Shown here in pieces: positions 62,740 through 64,000 of a stretch of DNA of 64,000 bases (position 1 is the first letter of the stretch; every line of letters starts with the position of its first letter). The position numbers were made by a program, and so were the translations under genes. The DNA is from DAIOEK01 sp963708715 (GTDB lineage Bacteria > Chloroflexota > Anaerolineae > Anaerolineales > Anaerolineaceae), in NCBI GenBank assembly GCA_963708715.1, contig CAVPSU010000001.1:868001-932000 (forward strand), written 5' to 3'. The notes beneath the pieces are model-generated. The model was not told the DNA's origin. It saw only the letters and a program-made list of their open reading frames with translations, and made no database searches.

Positions 62740-63999
62740 TCATCCTCTTTGGTTTTTCATCACATGGACTGGAACAGGTTCCAGTGAAGGAAGACCCAGG
62801 CTTCTGGGGGTCATCACCGCATTGACAGGGATCGTACCATCCTCTCGAAAATCTACCGGATATGATTTTCCTTTCATCTGGATGATCACTTTGGTTCCAC
62901 TCGTCAGATTTAGTTGTTTTACAATTTCCGGATGAAGCAGGATATAAGGGGCAGGTAGTCGTTTCTCTAAAAGCGTCGAAGGTACGATTGTCGTCCCCTG
63001 GTCATAGCAAAGGGTGATCGGGTATCCGACCAGGGTATCGTCTTGAATTTGGATTTCGCGAGTTTCCACTTCCGGTAGATCCAGCCTAATACCCCGTTCA
63101 GCTGCAGTGGACAATTTCACACCCAATCCCTGGGTATTGTCATAGGCAGTGCCTCCATAATACAGATCCTGTCGGCCGATGATGGGCCATTGCTCCACGC
63201 TTTGACTCAATTTCTGATAGGTCAAACCTTCATAATCAGTAGTATGGGCTGATAGCGCCAGGAAAACCTGGGATGCCGCATTGATATCCAGATTCATCCG
63301 GGCTATTTTCTGTTTGACTTTTGCGGCAATTGCATAGTCGGGTAAAGTTCCTTCAGGAGGAGTGACCACTGGATAGAATCGTTGAACTCTACGCTCACCA
63401 TTTGTTTGACAGCCTTCCCGTTCGGTAAATGCCTGGGCAGGGAAAACCACATCGGCCTTTTTGGCAGTTTCCGTGAGGAATAATTCCTGGACAACCACAA
63501 AATTGGATCGCTCCATCGCACTCTGACAATCTGGACAATCGCCAGCAGGATCTGCACCGGCAATATAGATAACACCATCATGTTCGAGCGCGGAGTCGAG
63601 ATGGGGATCAGGTCTGAAGCCGATATCCCAGGCACCCTGGTCGTTAGCATGCGGCCAGACAGCCACCAGACCGCTATTTGCTTTACCAGCATGACTTGTC
63701 TGCTGGATCAATTGGGCGCCAGCCGCTGCCAACCTTTGCGAAGATTCGTACCCAGTCCCATCCGAGCCATAGAAAAGGACCAATTCATCCGCTGATGCGA
63801 TCAGTTGGTTCAGTTCATCCGCGTCGGGAGCATTTGGTAGCAAAGACAATATCGCCTCCGCCTCTTTGCCAAAGGGATACCGGATCGTGAAATTCGCATC
63901 CTGATCCAAACGTGTATCTCTGGCATTGGCTACGACCAATTTTGCTCCTCTTTTAACAGCGTTCTTAATGCGCAACCACCAGACCGGTGCTTCCTCATG
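62740..63999 (-). CDS. nuoG: NADH-quinone oxidoreductase subunit G, C-terminal part
   Basis: The frame is open to the window edge and ends at 62740, overlapping nuoH by ATGA when the upstream nuoH start is used. The visible 420 residues are the molybdopterin-oxidoreductase-like domain, beginning HEEAPVWWLRIKNAVKRG. QAFTEREGCQTNGERRVQR is the conserved part, and the end (LHPEIVKQLNLTSGTKVII) is the MopB C-terminal barrel. The N-terminal Fe-S part lies beyond the window. Confidence 0.88.
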   Translation of the reverse strand, partial: HEEAPVWWLRIKNAVKRGAKLVVANARDTRLDQDANFTIRYPFGKEAEAILSLLPNAPDADELNQLIASADELVLFYGSDGTGYESSQRLAAAGAQLIQQTSHAGKANSGLVAVWPHANDQGAWDIGFRPDPHLDSALEHDGVIYIAGADPAGDCPDCQSAMERSNFVVVQELFLTETAKKADVVFPAQAFTEREGCQTNGERRVQRFYPVVTPPEGTLPDYAIAAKVKQKIARMNLDINAASQVFLALSAHTTDYEGLTYQKLSQSVEQWPIIGRQDLYYGGTAYDNTQGLGVKLSTAAERGIRLDLPEVETREIQIQDDTLVGYPITLCYDQGTTIVPSTLLEKRLPAPYILLHPEIVKQLNLTSGTKVIIQMKGKSYPVDFREDGTIPVNAVMTPRSLGLPSLEPVPVHVMKNQRG

Positions 64000-64000
64000 G

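Overview
The window looks like chromosomal DNA of an Anaerolineae-type Chloroflexota bacterium. This is inferred, not proven. The evidence is the moderate base composition, an eight-gene complex I block ending in nuoG-H-I-J-K-L-M-N, several lipoproteins with Thr/Pro-rich linkers after the lipobox, an F420-type luciferase-like oxidoreductase, a CarH-like B12 photoreceptor gene, and many large membrane proteins of the glycosyltransferase-C type. A TATAAT-like box close to start codons is common, sometimes so close that a leaderless transcript is likely.

Layout. 1-8.3 kb: the end of a GGDEF protein, a CPBP membrane protease, small proteins, an RCC1-repeat lipoprotein, proC, and an sbcD-sbcC pair. 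8.3-15 kb: a 28-residue membrane peptide, DUF2085 and ArsC-type proteins, a tRNA-Glu(CTC) followed directly by eight 62-bp tandem repeats, a three-gene ABC importer and a MenA-like prenyltransferase. 15-22.7 kb: a GH5 glycosidase resembling fungal glucosylceramidases/steryl glucosidases, an aldo/keto reductase, a histidine phosphatase, an unusual M43-like lipoprotein, PPK2 and RarA. 22.7-34.6 kb: membrane glycosyltransferases, a methyltransferase-GT2 fusion, a 2-hydroxyacid dehydrogenase, photolyase, a zinc-ribbon protein and a CarH-like regulator. 34.7-40.9 kb: a 1154-residue peptidase/solute-binding-protein fusion, a P-loop protein, a VOC protein and a transglutaminase-like protein.

41-50 kb shows gene decay and mobile DNA. 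It holds a CPBP pseudogene directly downstream of lipA, a HigBA toxin-antitoxin pair, an LLM oxidoreductase, an NfeD-type protease, a membrane phosphatase split by one in-frame TAG, a GNAT gene broken by one TGA, and a complete 1387-bp IS1202-like insertion sequence with a 15-bp target duplication abutting the rplS promoter.

50-55 kb carries rplS, a class I glutamine amidotransferase, murI, a CYTH protein, hemerythrin and a Crp/Fnr regulator. 55.4-64 kb is the minus-strand complex I operon, with nuoG running off the end.

The points most worth a second look are the repeat array grown out of the tRNA 3' end, the peptidase-binding-protein fusion, the CarH-like gene with a motif shared with the photolyase promoter, the altered M43 zinc site, the fungal-type GH5 enzyme, the tiny membrane peptide, and the IS with its long target duplication. 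No CRISPR array, prophage or obvious defence island is visible.
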